Positions 47,920 to 56,796 of a DNA stretch of 64,000 nt are shown piece after piece. The stretch lies in NCBI RefSeq assembly GCF_900105195.1, contig NZ_FNRX01000002.1, forward strand, positions 2,108,001-2,172,000, written 5' to 3'. The stretch is from Rhodococcus pyridinivorans. GTDB taxonomy: Bacteria > Actinomycetota > Actinomycetes > Mycobacteriales > Mycobacteriaceae. Below the pieces are notes generated by a model. That model ran no database searches. It was not told where the DNA came from and was given only the letters and a program-made list of their open reading frames with translations. A program made the translations under genes and the position numbers. The number at the start of each line of letters is the position of its first letter. Positions within the stretch are counted from its first letter, which is position 1.

Positions 47920-49656
47920 TCAGCGGGGGAGCGGCAGCAATTCGACGCGGTCGCCGTCCACCGCTCCCGGTGGCACCACGGCGATCGCGCTGCGCCCGAT
48001 GAGGCCGGCGAGATGCGCGGTACGAATCGTGTTGTCGCACAACCATCGTCCCTGCACGTCCTGGCGGGCGGGGAGCAACCGCGTGATGTCGCCGACGACC
48101 TCCGAGGCGTTCGCCAGCGGAGCGGTCACAGGAGTCGCCGGGGTGCGGAGGGTGCGGCCGTCGACGATCGCAGGCAGCAGCACCAGCAGCGTCGACACCG
48201 CCGCCACCGGATTCCCGGGCAGTCCCAGCACGGCACGGCCGTCCGGCAGCGTCGCCGCGACCTGTGATCCGCCGGGCTTGCACCGCACCCGTTCGACGAC
48301 CACCTGCGCGCCGGCCCGCGCCAGCGCACCGCGCAACTGATCGGCGGCGCCACCGCCCGTCGCGCCAACGATGACGATCGCATCGGCATCGGTGCCCGTG
48401 AACAACGCATCGAATCCGTCGGCGGTGTCGCGGAGATGCCCTTCACCGACCACCGTGGCGCCGCACCAGCGGACGAAGTCCGGGAGTACCGGACCCAGCG
48501 AGTCGCGCGTCTGCCCCTCGCGCAGAGGGCCGGTGCGTCGGATCTCGTCGCCGGTGAGCACTATATGCACCCGTAGAGGACCTCGCACCCGGAGTTCGGT
48601 GACCTCACCGCTGGCGGCCGCGGAGGCGACCGCCGGGCTCACGGCGGTGCCGGCCTCGGCGAGGACCGTCCCCGACTCCCAGTCCTCCCCGCGGCGCCGC
48701 GCGTCGTCGCGCACGGGCGCATCGGGCAGGCGACTGACGAGACCGCCTTCCATGCGGACGAACTCGTCGCGCACGACGGCGGTCGCGCCGGCCGGCAGGT
48801 GGGCGCCCGTCGCAATCCGGGCCGCTTCCCCGTCGCCGAGCGTGAGCGAGCCTCCGTCGCCCGCGTAGCGGATCTCGTTGCGCAACAACCACGGTCCGTC
48901 GCCCGCCACCACGTAACCGTCCATCGCCGAGGTGCGGACGCGAGGCAACGCCTCCACCGCGACGAGCGGAGCCGCCAATGTGGCGCCCCGCGACTCCTCG
49001 ACCGGAACGGTGCGGAAAGGCAACGGCGACAACGCTTCCCGTAGGATTCTCCGCGCCTGGTCCGGATCGGCGGCCACACGGGTGGTCGCGGATCCGGCGC
49101 GCGCCGCCTCCAGATCGGCAGGGGTGTCGCAGTCGGTCGCCTCGGACACCGAGACGGTGACGTACCGCTCGGGCAACAACGCCTTCATGGGCCGGTTCGC
49201 GACGTCTCCACCGAGAGAGTCCAGACGCGCGGCCAGCGCCGGTGTCCGCCACGCGGCGAGCAGGAACTGCACCCGGCCGGTGTCGTCCACCGCGAAGGCG
49301 GCCTCGGCCGTCGCATCCTCGTTCAGGGCCTCCAGCAGGGCCGCAACCGTCGTCGGTGTGACGAACGGAAGGTCGGCGGCGAGAGTGACCACGAGATCGG
49401 CGACCGGATCCGCCGCTGCCAGCGCCGCGACCGGACCCGCGCCGGGCGGTGTCTCCTGGATCTGCAGCACGTGCAGGTCGAGATCGTCGCGGTGCGGACC
49501 CACCACCGTCACCCGCGCGCACCCCTCGACCGCGCCCAGGGCGGTGTCGAGCATCCTGCGGCCGCCGACGGTCAGAGCGGGCTTGTCGACGCCTCCCATG
49601 CGGGTCGCGCGGCCTCCCGCGACGATCACGGCTTCGACGTGGGTGAGCGTGCTCAT
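47920..49656 (-). CDS. MobA-MoeA fusion, molybdenum cofactor synthesis
   Basis: A 578-residue two-domain protein. The N-terminal domain (about 1-190) is MobA-like: VAGGRATRMGGVDKPALTVG and TLAADLPFVTP, a nucleotidyltransferase for Mo-guanine dinucleotide. The C-terminal domain (about 205-578) is MoeA: RTSAMDGYVVAGDG, ATGAHLPAGATAVV, VLTGDEI and LPGNPVAAVSTLLVL. Fusing molybdate insertion to MGD formation is unusual, though known in a few lineages. The MoeA loop ATGGGAADQLRG is less canonical than SGGxSxGxxD. ATG 49656 is chosen; ATG 49674 is in frame. Confidence 0.88.
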   Translation of the reverse strand: MSTLTHVEAVIVAGGRATRMGGVDKPALTVGGRRMLDTALGAVEGCARVTVVGPHRDDLDLHVLQIQETPPGAGPVAALAAADPVADLVVTLAADLPFVTPTTVAALLEALNEDATAEAAFAVDDTGRVQFLLAAWRTPALAARLDSLGGDVANRPMKALLPERYVTVSVSEATDCDTPADLEAARAGSATTRVAADPDQARRILREALSPLPFRTVPVEESRGATLAAPLVAVEALPRVRTSAMDGYVVAGDGPWLLRNEIRYAGDGGSLTLGDGEAARIATGAHLPAGATAVVRDEFVRMEGGLVSRLPDAPVRDDARRRGEDWESGTVLAEAGTAVSPAVASAAASGEVTELRVRGPLRVHIVLTGDEIRRTGPLREGQTRDSLGPVLPDFVRWCGATVVGEGHLRDTADGFDALFTGTDADAIVIVGATGGGAADQLRGALARAGAQVVVERVRCKPGGSQVAATLPDGRAVLGLPGNPVAAVSTLLVLLPAIVDGRTLRTPATPVTAPLANASEVVGDITRLLPARQDVQGRWLCDNTIRTAHLAGLIGRSAIAVVPPGAVDGDRVELLPLPR

Positions 49657-49701
49657 GTCTTCATGCTGCCTCATCCGCCGCGCTCGTGATCGTCTGTACT
49701 C

Positions 49702-49853
49702 GCCGTGTCCGGCACCGATCGCACTGCCGTGTCCGGCACCGATCGCACTGCCGTGTCCGGCACCGATCGCACTGCCGTGTCCGGCACCGATCGCACTGCC
49801 GTGTCCGGCACCGATCGCACTGCCGTGTCCGGCACCGATCGCACTGCCGTGTC
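49702..49853. repeat. 24-bp tandem array, six exact copies, in a divergent intergenic region
   Basis: Six identical 24-bp units (49702-49845) and a partial seventh (49846-49853). Each has the inverted GCCG-TGTC-CGGC and the palindrome CGATCG. The period is a multiple of three and lacks stops, so several frames stay open across it, but none has gene-like composition. The array lies between the divergent MobA-MoeA and DUF6412-like genes. Confidence 0.93.
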
Positions 49854-49871
49854 GCGGATAGACTGCCGGGT

Positions 49872-50285
49872 ATGTTCTTCGGCTGGCGGAACGGCGCGGC
49901 GGTGTTCGTCGTCCTCATGTCCTGGCTCGTCTCCGCGGTCGTTCCGGTCACCGCGGTCTCCACCGGCGACACCGCCGGATTGCTCCTCGGCCTGCTGGTG
50001 GTGGTCGTCGCAGCACTCACGTTCGTCGCCGCCGCGGAGGATCCGCTGTTCGCCTTCGGTCGCAGCATCCGGGGCCCGACCTCCGAGGAACGACGTCTGC
50101 GCGGCGGGTTCCGCCGCCACTCCCACCCCGACACCGCCGGACGGCCACGTCCGCGCTCACCCGGTTCCGTCCTCGCCCTCGACACTCCGTCCGACGAGGA
50201 ACACCGGGAGATTCTCCATGTTCGATCCCTATCCGCACGGCACACCCGCTGTGTCCGTCCGCAACGCCCACCGCTCGTTCGGTGA
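49872..50285 (+). CDS. Small membrane protein, DUF6412-like
   Basis: A 137-residue protein with two hydrophobic segments (about 8-27 and 35-53) and a basic tail containing HSHPDTAGRPRPRSPG, a signature I associate with DUF6412 proteins. The last about 22 residues overlap the ABC ATPase coding start, so the functional protein may end earlier. ATG 49872 has only a weak ribosome-binding site. Function unknown; the adjacent ABC genes suggest it works with them. Confidence 0.6.
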   Translation: MFFGWRNGAAVFVVLMSWLVSAVVPVTAVSTGDTAGLLLGLLVVVVAALTFVAAAEDPLFAFGRSIRGPTSEERRLRGGFRRHSHPDTAGRPRPRSPGSVLALDTPSDEEHREILHVRSLSARHTRCVRPQRPPLVR

Positions 50286-50871
50286 CCTGACCGTCTTCAC
50301 CGGGGTGAACGTCGACGTCGCCCCCGGCCGATGTTGCGCCGTGATCGGCGCGAACGGCACCGGCAAGTCCACCCTGCTCGGATGCGTCGTCGGCGTCGAC
50401 CGACTCGACGAGGGCGTTGTCGAGATCCACGGCGTCCCCGTCGACGAGAGCTCGCCGACGCTGCGACGGCAGGTCGCCGCAGTCCTCGGCGACGTGGCGA
50501 CATTCGCGCATCTCACCGCGCACGAACACCTGCAACTCGTCGCCACCGGTCACGGCGTGACCGACCCGTTCGACGCGGCGACACAGGTCCTCGAGGAGGT
50601 CGGTCTCGCCGCGTCGGCCGATCGACTGCCGCTGACCTTCTCGAGCGGGCAACGCCGCCGGCTCGCGCTGGCCTCCGCGCTGGTACGGCCCCGGCGGTTG
50701 CTCGTCCTCGACGAACCCGAACAGCATCTCGACGACGCCGGTCGCCGGTGGCTGGCGTCCACCCTGGAAGCCGAGAAGCGCGCGGGCGGCACCGTGCTGA
50801 TGGTCTCGCACGATGTCGCGCTGGTGGACGCGGTCGCCGACCAGGTGGTGGAGGCGGACCGATGGAGCTGA
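50218..50871 (+). CDS. ABC transporter ATP-binding subunit
   Basis: A 217-residue ABC ATPase. Walker A is GANGTGKST (about 40-48), the signature is FSSGQRRRLALASAL (LSGGQ variant SSGQ, about 141-155), and Walker B is RLLVLDEPEQHLD (about 160-172), then SHDVALVDAVADQVVE. ATG 50218 lies inside the end of the upstream reading frame. The permease gene overlaps its 3' end by 10 nt. Confidence 0.88.
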   Translation: MFDPYPHGTPAVSVRNAHRSFGDLTVFTGVNVDVAPGRCCAVIGANGTGKSTLLGCVVGVDRLDEGVVEIHGVPVDESSPTLRRQVAAVLGDVATFAHLTAHEHLQLVATGHGVTDPFDAATQVLEEVGLAASADRLPLTFSSGQRRRLALASALVRPRRLLVLDEPEQHLDDAGRRWLASTLEAEKRAGGTVLMVSHDVALVDAVADQVVEADRWS

Positions 50872-52226
50872 CCGGAACCGTCCCCAGCGCGCGCGACCTC
50901 CGCGCGCTCCGTCACGCCTTCGAGCGCCGGCGCGCGCCGCTGGTGGATCGTCCGGCCCTCGCTGTGCTGGTCGTCCTCGGCTTGTATGTCGGCGGGGGAC
51001 TGGCGTGGTGGTTGTTCTCCCTTCCGGCGACGACCTTCGCGTGCGGGGACCCGATCGTGCGCGATTCGGGGTGCACCTCGGCGTGGGGATGGGCCGTCGT
51101 CGCGATCGCGGTCGCTGCGGGGACGGCGTCCACCCGGGCCGCAGGTCCGGTGACGTGCGGTACCGAGACGGAGTTCTGGCTGCTGTCCACACCGGTGGAT
51201 CGCGGTGCGGCACTCCACCCGAGAGTCGCGGCGCTCCTGATCTGCGGTGCAATCGCGGGTGCTCTCGCGGGACGGTTCGCGACGTTCGTGACCACCCCGG
51301 AGGGGCGCGTCGCGTTCACATGTCTCGCTGCCGCTCTCGGTGTCGGTGCCGTCGCCCTTCCGATGCTCGTGCAGTGCCGGGTACTCGTGCCCGCGGTCGT
51401 GCGGGTCGTGGTCGGGCTGTGCCTCGTCGCCGTTCCGGGCGTGGTGACGGTCGCCGCCGTCGGCGTCGCGGTGCCACCGCCGGGACCGTTGTTCGTGGTG
51501 GGGGCGTGGATCGCCGTTGCGGCACCGGCGGTCTCGGCGTTGCGTCGATGCGACAGGATCGCTGCACCGGAGTGGAGGGTGGGATCGGACACCGCGGTCG
51601 GTGTGTCGGCGTCGTTCACGGCACTCGATCCTTCGCTGCTGACAGGCGTGGTCGAACGGAAGGCCTGGTTGCGCATCGGATCCCGCCGCTCGCGGGCCCT
51701 GCCGCGCCGCCGGATCGCGGCACTCGTCCGTTCCGATCTGCTCCGCCATGTCCGTAGGCCCACACCCGTGCTCGTCGCGTGCGTGGCGCTGCTCGGCGTC
51801 GTGGTGCTGATGTCGGTCGTATCGCCGCCCGCCGCTGTCGTGGTGCAGCTCGTCGCCGTCTTCACCGTGGCGACGATCTTCGGTGCGGGTCTGCGCGACG
51901 TGAGCCGCGATCCCGATTTCGCCGTCCTGCTCGGTACGAGCGACACGTATCTGCGTCGCGCACTCTCGGCGGTCCCGGGGTCGGCCGCGGTCGTCGCCGG
52001 TGCCGTGACGGGATTCGCCGGGAGTGCGTCGGTGGCGAGCGTCGTGATCGTCATCGTCGGTGGGTGCGCGGCCGCCTATCGGATGCGCACGCGACCTCCG
52101 ATCGGGTACGACGGTCTGATCCTCGAGACGGCCGTCGGGCAGATTCCGGTCGATCTGCTCCGGCAGTGGGCACGGGGACCGGACCTACTCGTCGTCTGCG
52201 CGTGGCTCGCCGCCGTGCTCGCCTGA
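50862..52226 (+). CDS. Polytopic membrane protein, DUF6297-like permease
   Basis: A 454-residue protein with about ten hydrophobic segments and no classical EAA loop. The cytoplasmic linker near residues 245-300 is Arg-rich (KAWLRIGSRRSRALPRRRIA). It is the likely membrane partner of the preceding ATPase; family name by recognition, not certain. The ATG lies within the ATPase gene (10-nt overlap), giving tight coupling. Substrate unknown. Its 3' end overlaps the convergent alkyltransferase-like gene by 42 nt. Confidence 0.75.
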   Translation: MELTGTVPSARDLRALRHAFERRRAPLVDRPALAVLVVLGLYVGGGLAWWLFSLPATTFACGDPIVRDSGCTSAWGWAVVAIAVAAGTASTRAAGPVTCGTETEFWLLSTPVDRGAALHPRVAALLICGAIAGALAGRFATFVTTPEGRVAFTCLAAALGVGAVALPMLVQCRVLVPAVVRVVVGLCLVAVPGVVTVAAVGVAVPPPGPLFVVGAWIAVAAPAVSALRRCDRIAAPEWRVGSDTAVGVSASFTALDPSLLTGVVERKAWLRIGSRRSRALPRRRIAALVRSDLLRHVRRPTPVLVACVALLGVVVLMSVVSPPAAVVVQLVAVFTVATIFGAGLRDVSRDPDFAVLLGTSDTYLRRALSAVPGSAAVVAGAVTGFAGSASVASVVIVIVGGCAAAYRMRTRPPIGYDGLILETAVGQIPVDLLRQWARGPDLLVVCAWLAAVLA

Positions 52227-52526
52227 GCCCGGCGGGAACCGGTGTCGAGCACGGGTGAGATCGATCCGGTCGCCGGAGATCGGGACGCCCTCGAGTTCGA
52301 GACGCGCGAGTTGCCGGCGCGCGAGGTGCGAGGCCGGTCGCCCGGACGCCGGGACCACGCGGTGCCACGGCAGGTCGGCGGAATCGGTCCGCATGATCCA
52401 TCCGACGGTGCGTGCACTCGACAGGCCCGCGGCACCGGCGATGTCGCCGTAGGTCGCGACCCGGCCTGCGGGCACGGAGGCCACGAGTTCGCGGACCCGC
52501 TCGATCTGCTCGTCCGTGGTGACCAC
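52185..52526 (-). CDS. Alkyltransferase-like DNA repair protein (ATL)
   Basis: A 113-residue MGMT-fold protein. The normal methyl-acceptor motif PCHRV reads PWHRVV (about 53-58): Trp replaces Cys, the hallmark of ATL proteins. These bind O6-alkylguanine and channel it to nucleotide excision repair instead of repairing it. Helix-turn-helix ATYGDIAGAAGLSSARTVGW precedes it. It corresponds to Rv3204. GTG 52526 lies 3 nt after the lipV-like stop. Confidence 0.92.
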   Translation of the reverse strand: MVTTDEQIERVRELVASVPAGRVATYGDIAGAAGLSSARTVGWIMRTDSADLPWHRVVPASGRPASHLARRQLARLELEGVPISGDRIDLTRARHRFPPGSGEHGGEPRADDE

Positions 52527-52529
52527 CGG

Positions 52530-53315
52530 CTACACCATCCGGGCCACGAGTTCGGCGGTCTCGGCGGGACGCGCCTGGTCGATCATGTGGTCGCAGTCGA
52601 ATTCGAGCAGGGTCAGGTCGTCGCCGAGTCGTTCCGCCAGGTCGCGACGGAAATTTGACGTGGTGTACGGGGGTTGCACCTTCCCGGCCTGCACGAAGAT
52701 CGTCGGGATACCGGCCGGCGGCAGGACGGGTCCGCGGGCCAGCTCGCCCCACGAGGTCACCAGCGCAGGTACGCAGATCCGCCAGTTGACACGCCCCGAG
52801 TCGAGTTCGACGAGGTGCTCGGCGATCTCCTCGTCGAGCAACTCGGGGGCCACCTCGCCCCAGTCGCCGTGGACCTTCTCGGCCCGCGCCTCCGCCTCGT
52901 CCGTGTAGTCGGGGTTGTGGAGGGTGAGGTCGGCGATCTCGAGCATCCGGTCGGCCGGGAGGCCGATCGCCGGATCGAGGAGTACCAGCGCCCGCACCCT
53001 GTCGGGCACCGCGGCGGCGAGATGCAGCGCGAGGGCACCACCGAAGGAGTGGCCCACCACGGTGACGGGACCGGTGGTGTGTGCGTCCAGCACGGCCTTC
53101 AGGTCGGCGATGTGCGCCTCGCACGACCACGGGGGAGTCCACGGCGACCGGCCGTGACCCCGGAGGTCCGGAGCGACGAACCGCAGGTGGGGCAGGTGTC
53201 GTTCGGCGAGGTTCCGCCAGCGTCGGCCGTGACCGGTGAGTCCGTGCAGGGCGAGGACCTCCGGTCCGTCGACGGGGCCGAACAGATGGGTGTGCAGAAG
53301 ATCCGTGGCACTCAC
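52530..53315 (-). CDS. Alpha/beta hydrolase (LipV/Rv3203-like)
   Basis: A 261-residue hydrolase. HGLTGHGRRW gives the oxyanion-hole region (about 20-29), GHSFGGALAL the nucleophile elbow (Ser near 93), and CDHMIDQ the catalytic His near 245. It resembles LipV, a mycobacterial lipase of this position. GTG 53315 has GATAGT about 11 nt upstream on its strand and no ribosome-binding site, so it may be leaderless. It forms a pair with the downstream ATL gene. Confidence 0.88.
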   Translation of the reverse strand: MSATDLLHTHLFGPVDGPEVLALHGLTGHGRRWRNLAERHLPHLRFVAPDLRGHGRSPWTPPWSCEAHIADLKAVLDAHTTGPVTVVGHSFGGALALHLAAAVPDRVRALVLLDPAIGLPADRMLEIADLTLHNPDYTDEAEARAEKVHGDWGEVAPELLDEEIAEHLVELDSGRVNWRICVPALVTSWGELARGPVLPPAGIPTIFVQAGKVQPPYTTSNFRRDLAERLGDDLTLLEFDCDHMIDQARPAETAELVARMV

Positions 53316-53388
53316 GCCGACCACTATCCCAGTCGTGACTCCGCGGTGTGCCCCGGACGCTGTCGTACCCGTCTGGTGGGATGGGGTC

Positions 53389-56300
53389 ATGCTCGACGTC
53401 GATACCGGCATCCCCGACCTGCACCCACCACGGGCGCAGGTCACCGACCTGCCCGCCACCGTCTCGCGCATGTCCGAACCGCAGATCCCCGATCGCGTCC
53501 GCCGCCCGGCCGCGCGCCTCGTGCGCAGGTCCGCCGAGGCGCCGGTGGCCCGCGAGTGGCCCGACGACGTGTGCGTGCTGTTCGACGACGCCCCGCCCTC
53601 TCTCCGCTGGCGGCCGTGGCAGGTCCTCGGCGGTCCCGGCACGGGCAAGACGTCCCTGCTGGTCGACCTCGCGGTCCACCGCATCGCCTCCGGCGCCGAT
53701 CCCGAGTCGGTGCTCATCCTCACGCATTCGCGGCGGGCCGCCACCGCCGTGCGCGAGGCGATCACGGCCGGTCTGATCGCGCTCGGCGACGGCGCAGTGC
53801 CCCGCGCCACACGCGAGCCGCTCGTCCGTACCGTCCACTCCTACGCCTTCGCGGTGCTGCGGTTGCAGGCCTCGGCGCACGGCAATCCGCCGCCCCGTCT
53901 GATCACCGGCGCCGAACAGGACGCCGTGCTGCGCGAACTGCTGCGCGGCGACATCGATGACGGCGCCGGGATGTGGCCCGAGCGGTTGCGTCCGGCACTG
54001 GGCATGACGGGCTTCGCCGTCGAACTGCGCGACCTGATGTTGCGCGCCAACGAGCGCGGTCTCGGCCCGGAGGATCTGGTCGCGCTCGGGGAGCGCCGCA
54101 ATCGGCCCGAATGGGTCGCGGCCGGGCGTTTCGCGGAGCGCTACGAGCAGGTGATGCTGCTTCGCGGTGCCGTCGGTCTCGAAGCTCCGGAGGCCACCGC
54201 TCCGGCACTCGACGCGGCCGAACTCGTCGGCGCGGCGCTCGCGGCGTTCGCGACCGATCCCGATCTGCTGGCCGCCGAGCGCGGCCGCATCCGCCACCTG
54301 CTCGTCGACGACGCCCAGCATCTCGACCCGCAGGCCGCCGACCTGGTCCGCGTGATCGGTACCGGCACCCGCACGAGCACGATCGCCGGCGACCCCGATC
54401 AGGCCGTCTTCGGCTTCCGCGGCGCCGACACCTCCTTCCTCGAGAGCCTCGGCGAGGCCGACGGATCGCGCCGCATCGTGTTGGGTGTCAACCATCGTGC
54501 CGCTCCCGAGGTGGCGTCCCTCGCCGACGGGATCACCCGCAGACTGCCGGGCCTGCCGCCGCACCGGGGTATGGCCGGGCACCGCGTCGAGGAGGGCGAT
54601 CCGGGGCAGGTCCGCGTGGCGGTGTGCTCGTCGCAGGCCAAGGAGGCGGCACTGGTCGCCGACACCCTGCGCCGGTCCCATCTCGTCGACGGTGTGCCGT
54701 GGTCGCGCATGGCGATCGTTGTCCGGTCCGTGCCGCGGGTACTCGCGCCGCTGCGTCGCGCGCTGCTCGCGGCGGGCGTCCCGATGACGACCGCCGCCTC
54801 CGAACTCCCGCTGGCCCGCCAGCACAGCGTCGCGGGACTGCTGCTCGTGCTGCGCGCGGTATCCGACAGTGGCTTCGGCGGGGACGAAGCACTTGCCCTG
54901 CTGTCCGGGCCCATCGGCGGTGCCGAACCGGTCGCGCTGCGGAGACTGCGGCGTGGTCTGCGGCGGGTCGAGCTAGCATCGGGCAACGACCGCGACTCCG
55001 CCGAACTGCTGCGCATCCTGCTCACCGAGGGCGACGACACCGCCGGGAACTCGCATCTGATCCGCGGGCTGACCGACGTCGAGGCCGCACCGCTGAGGAA
55101 GGTGCTCGGTGTGCTGCGCAAGGCCCGCTCGGCGGCGCTGCGCGGGGGCGGTCTCGAGGACGTGCTGTGGGAGGCATGGCAGGCCACCGGACTCGAACGG
55201 CGATGGGCCGCCGCGTCGGCCTGGGGTGGGCCGATCGGGGCGCAGGCCGACCGCGATCTCGACGGCGTCGTCGCTCTGTTCGACGCCGCCGCCGACTACG
55301 TCGACCGTCTGCCCCGCGCACACATCGCCGGGTTCGTCGACTATCTCACCGAGCAGGAGATCCCTGCGACGGCTCGCACCCGTGTCGCCGCCGAATCCGA
55401 AGCGGTCACGGTCGTCAGCGCGCACTCCGCCGCCGGTCGCGAATGGGACGTCGTGGTGGTCGCCGGTGTCCAGGAAGGGCTGTGGCCGAGCCTGCGCGCC
55501 CGCGGCACCCTGCTCGGCATCGAGGCCCTGATCGACGCGGTCTCCGGTGCCGACGGCGGCGACGAGGCCGGTGCGCGGCTTTCCCGCACCGCACCGCTGC
55601 TCGCCGAGGAGCGACGCCTGTTCCTCGTGGCGTGCAGTCGCGCCCGCACCCACCTTCTGGTGACCGCCGTCGATTCGGTGAGCGGCGACAGCGAACTGGT
55701 CCGGTCCCGTTTCGTCGACGAACTGCGCGGTGTCGGCACCGACGACCTCGACGCGCCCGACGACCTCCTGGCCGAACCGGTGCCCGACGAGGTCCGCACC
55801 CGCGTGCTGGCCCTGCCCGCCCTCGTCGCCGAACTGCGCAGCGTGGTCTGCGATCCCGAGATCGCCGAGACCGAACCCGAACGACAGCAGCGAGCCGCCC
55901 AGCAACTCGCGCGGCTCGCGCGCGCCGGGGTGCGCGGCGCCCACCCCGACGACTGGTACGGCACGGCCGATCCCAGCACCGCCGACCCGCTGTGGGATCC
56001 CGACGACGACGCGGTGCGATTGTCGCCGTCCACGGTCGAACAGCTCACGACGTGTCCGCTGCGGTGGATGTTCGAGCGCCACGGCGGTTCCGACGGCGAG
56101 AACAGCCATGCCGTCACCGGCACGCTGGTACATACCCTCGTCCAGGCGCTCGCCGGGCGGATCCCTCCCGACCGCATCGACCAGGCCCTCGAGAAGGCAT
56201 GGGACTCGGTCGATCTGGGTGCCGAATGGTATGCCCGCCGCGAGCTCGAACGCACCCGCCGCATGCTCGACACCTTCTCGACGTGGCTGCAGGGCACACG

Positions 56301-56796
56301 CGGAGAGCTCACCGAGATCGGCGTCGAGATCAAGGTCGACGGCATCCTCGAACCCGATTCCGACGACAAGCCCCGCGTGCGGCTCCGTGGTCGCATCGAC
56401 CGGCTCGAACGCGACGCCGAGGGCCGCCCGGTCGTCATCGACGTCAAGACCGCGAAGAACCCGGTGTCGAAGGACGCCGCGCGCGATCATGCCCAGCTCG
56501 CCGCCTACCAGGTGGCCGCGGCGGCCGGCGCGATCGAGGGCGAACCGGCATCGGAGCCCGGTGGCGCGCGCCTGGTCTTCGTGGCGAAGCCGCACAACAA
56601 GGAAGGCGCGACGCAGCGCGTGCAGCTGCCCCTCGACGAGGACGGTCTCGCGCAGTGGCGGGAGATCATCCACGACGCGGCGGCCGCGACCCGCGGCCCC
56701 CGCTTCGTTGCGAGGGTCAACGACGGGTGCCGGCACTGCCCGGTGCTGTCGAGCTGCCCGGCACACGACGAAGGCAGACAGGTGACAGGGGAATGA
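53389..56796 (+). CDS. adnA: DNA helicase-nuclease subunit AdnA
   Basis: A subunit of AdnAB, the actinobacterial double-strand-break resection machine (Rv3202c). The 1135-residue protein has a UvrD-like motor with Walker A GGPGTGKTSL (about 82-91) and a RecB-type nuclease at the C-terminus (GRIDRLERD, then VIDVKTAKNP, QLAAYQVAA). Cysteines in LTTCPLRW and GCRHCPVLSSC are placed like a 4Fe-4S nuclease cluster. Walker B reads LLVDDAQHLD instead of DExQ. ATG 53389 is chosen. The ATGA overlap with adnB couples them. Confidence 0.9.
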   Translation: MLDVDTGIPDLHPPRAQVTDLPATVSRMSEPQIPDRVRRPAARLVRRSAEAPVAREWPDDVCVLFDDAPPSLRWRPWQVLGGPGTGKTSLLVDLAVHRIASGADPESVLILTHSRRAATAVREAITAGLIALGDGAVPRATREPLVRTVHSYAFAVLRLQASAHGNPPPRLITGAEQDAVLRELLRGDIDDGAGMWPERLRPALGMTGFAVELRDLMLRANERGLGPEDLVALGERRNRPEWVAAGRFAERYEQVMLLRGAVGLEAPEATAPALDAAELVGAALAAFATDPDLLAAERGRIRHLLVDDAQHLDPQAADLVRVIGTGTRTSTIAGDPDQAVFGFRGADTSFLESLGEADGSRRIVLGVNHRAAPEVASLADGITRRLPGLPPHRGMAGHRVEEGDPGQVRVAVCSSQAKEAALVADTLRRSHLVDGVPWSRMAIVVRSVPRVLAPLRRALLAAGVPMTTAASELPLARQHSVAGLLLVLRAVSDSGFGGDEALALLSGPIGGAEPVALRRLRRGLRRVELASGNDRDSAELLRILLTEGDDTAGNSHLIRGLTDVEAAPLRKVLGVLRKARSAALRGGGLEDVLWEAWQATGLERRWAAASAWGGPIGAQADRDLDGVVALFDAAADYVDRLPRAHIAGFVDYLTEQEIPATARTRVAAESEAVTVVSAHSAAGREWDVVVVAGVQEGLWPSLRARGTLLGIEALIDAVSGADGGDEAGARLSRTAPLLAEERRLFLVACSRARTHLLVTAVDSVSGDSELVRSRFVDELRGVGTDDLDAPDDLLAEPVPDEVRTRVLALPALVAELRSVVCDPEIAETEPERQQRAAQQLARLARAGVRGAHPDDWYGTADPSTADPLWDPDDDAVRLSPSTVEQLTTCPLRWMFERHGGSDGENSHAVTGTLVHTLVQALAGRIPPDRIDQALEKAWDSVDLGAEWYARRELERTRRMLDTFSTWLQGTRGELTEIGVEIKVDGILEPDSDDKPRVRLRGRIDRLERDAEGRPVVIDVKTAKNPVSKDAARDHAQLAAYQVAAAAGAIEGEPASEPGGARLVFVAKPHNKEGATQRVQLPLDEDGLAQWREIIHDAAAATRGPRFVARVNDGCRHCPVLSSCPAHDEGRQVTGE

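Noticed and set aside
49702..49853. CRISPR array
   Set aside because: Units are contiguous with no unique spacers and no cas genes nearby.
49671..50126. Octapeptide-repeat proteins encoded across the 24-bp array on either strand
   Set aside because: The unit is divisible by three and has no stops, so several frames stay open; flanking sequence in those frames is unlike a protein.
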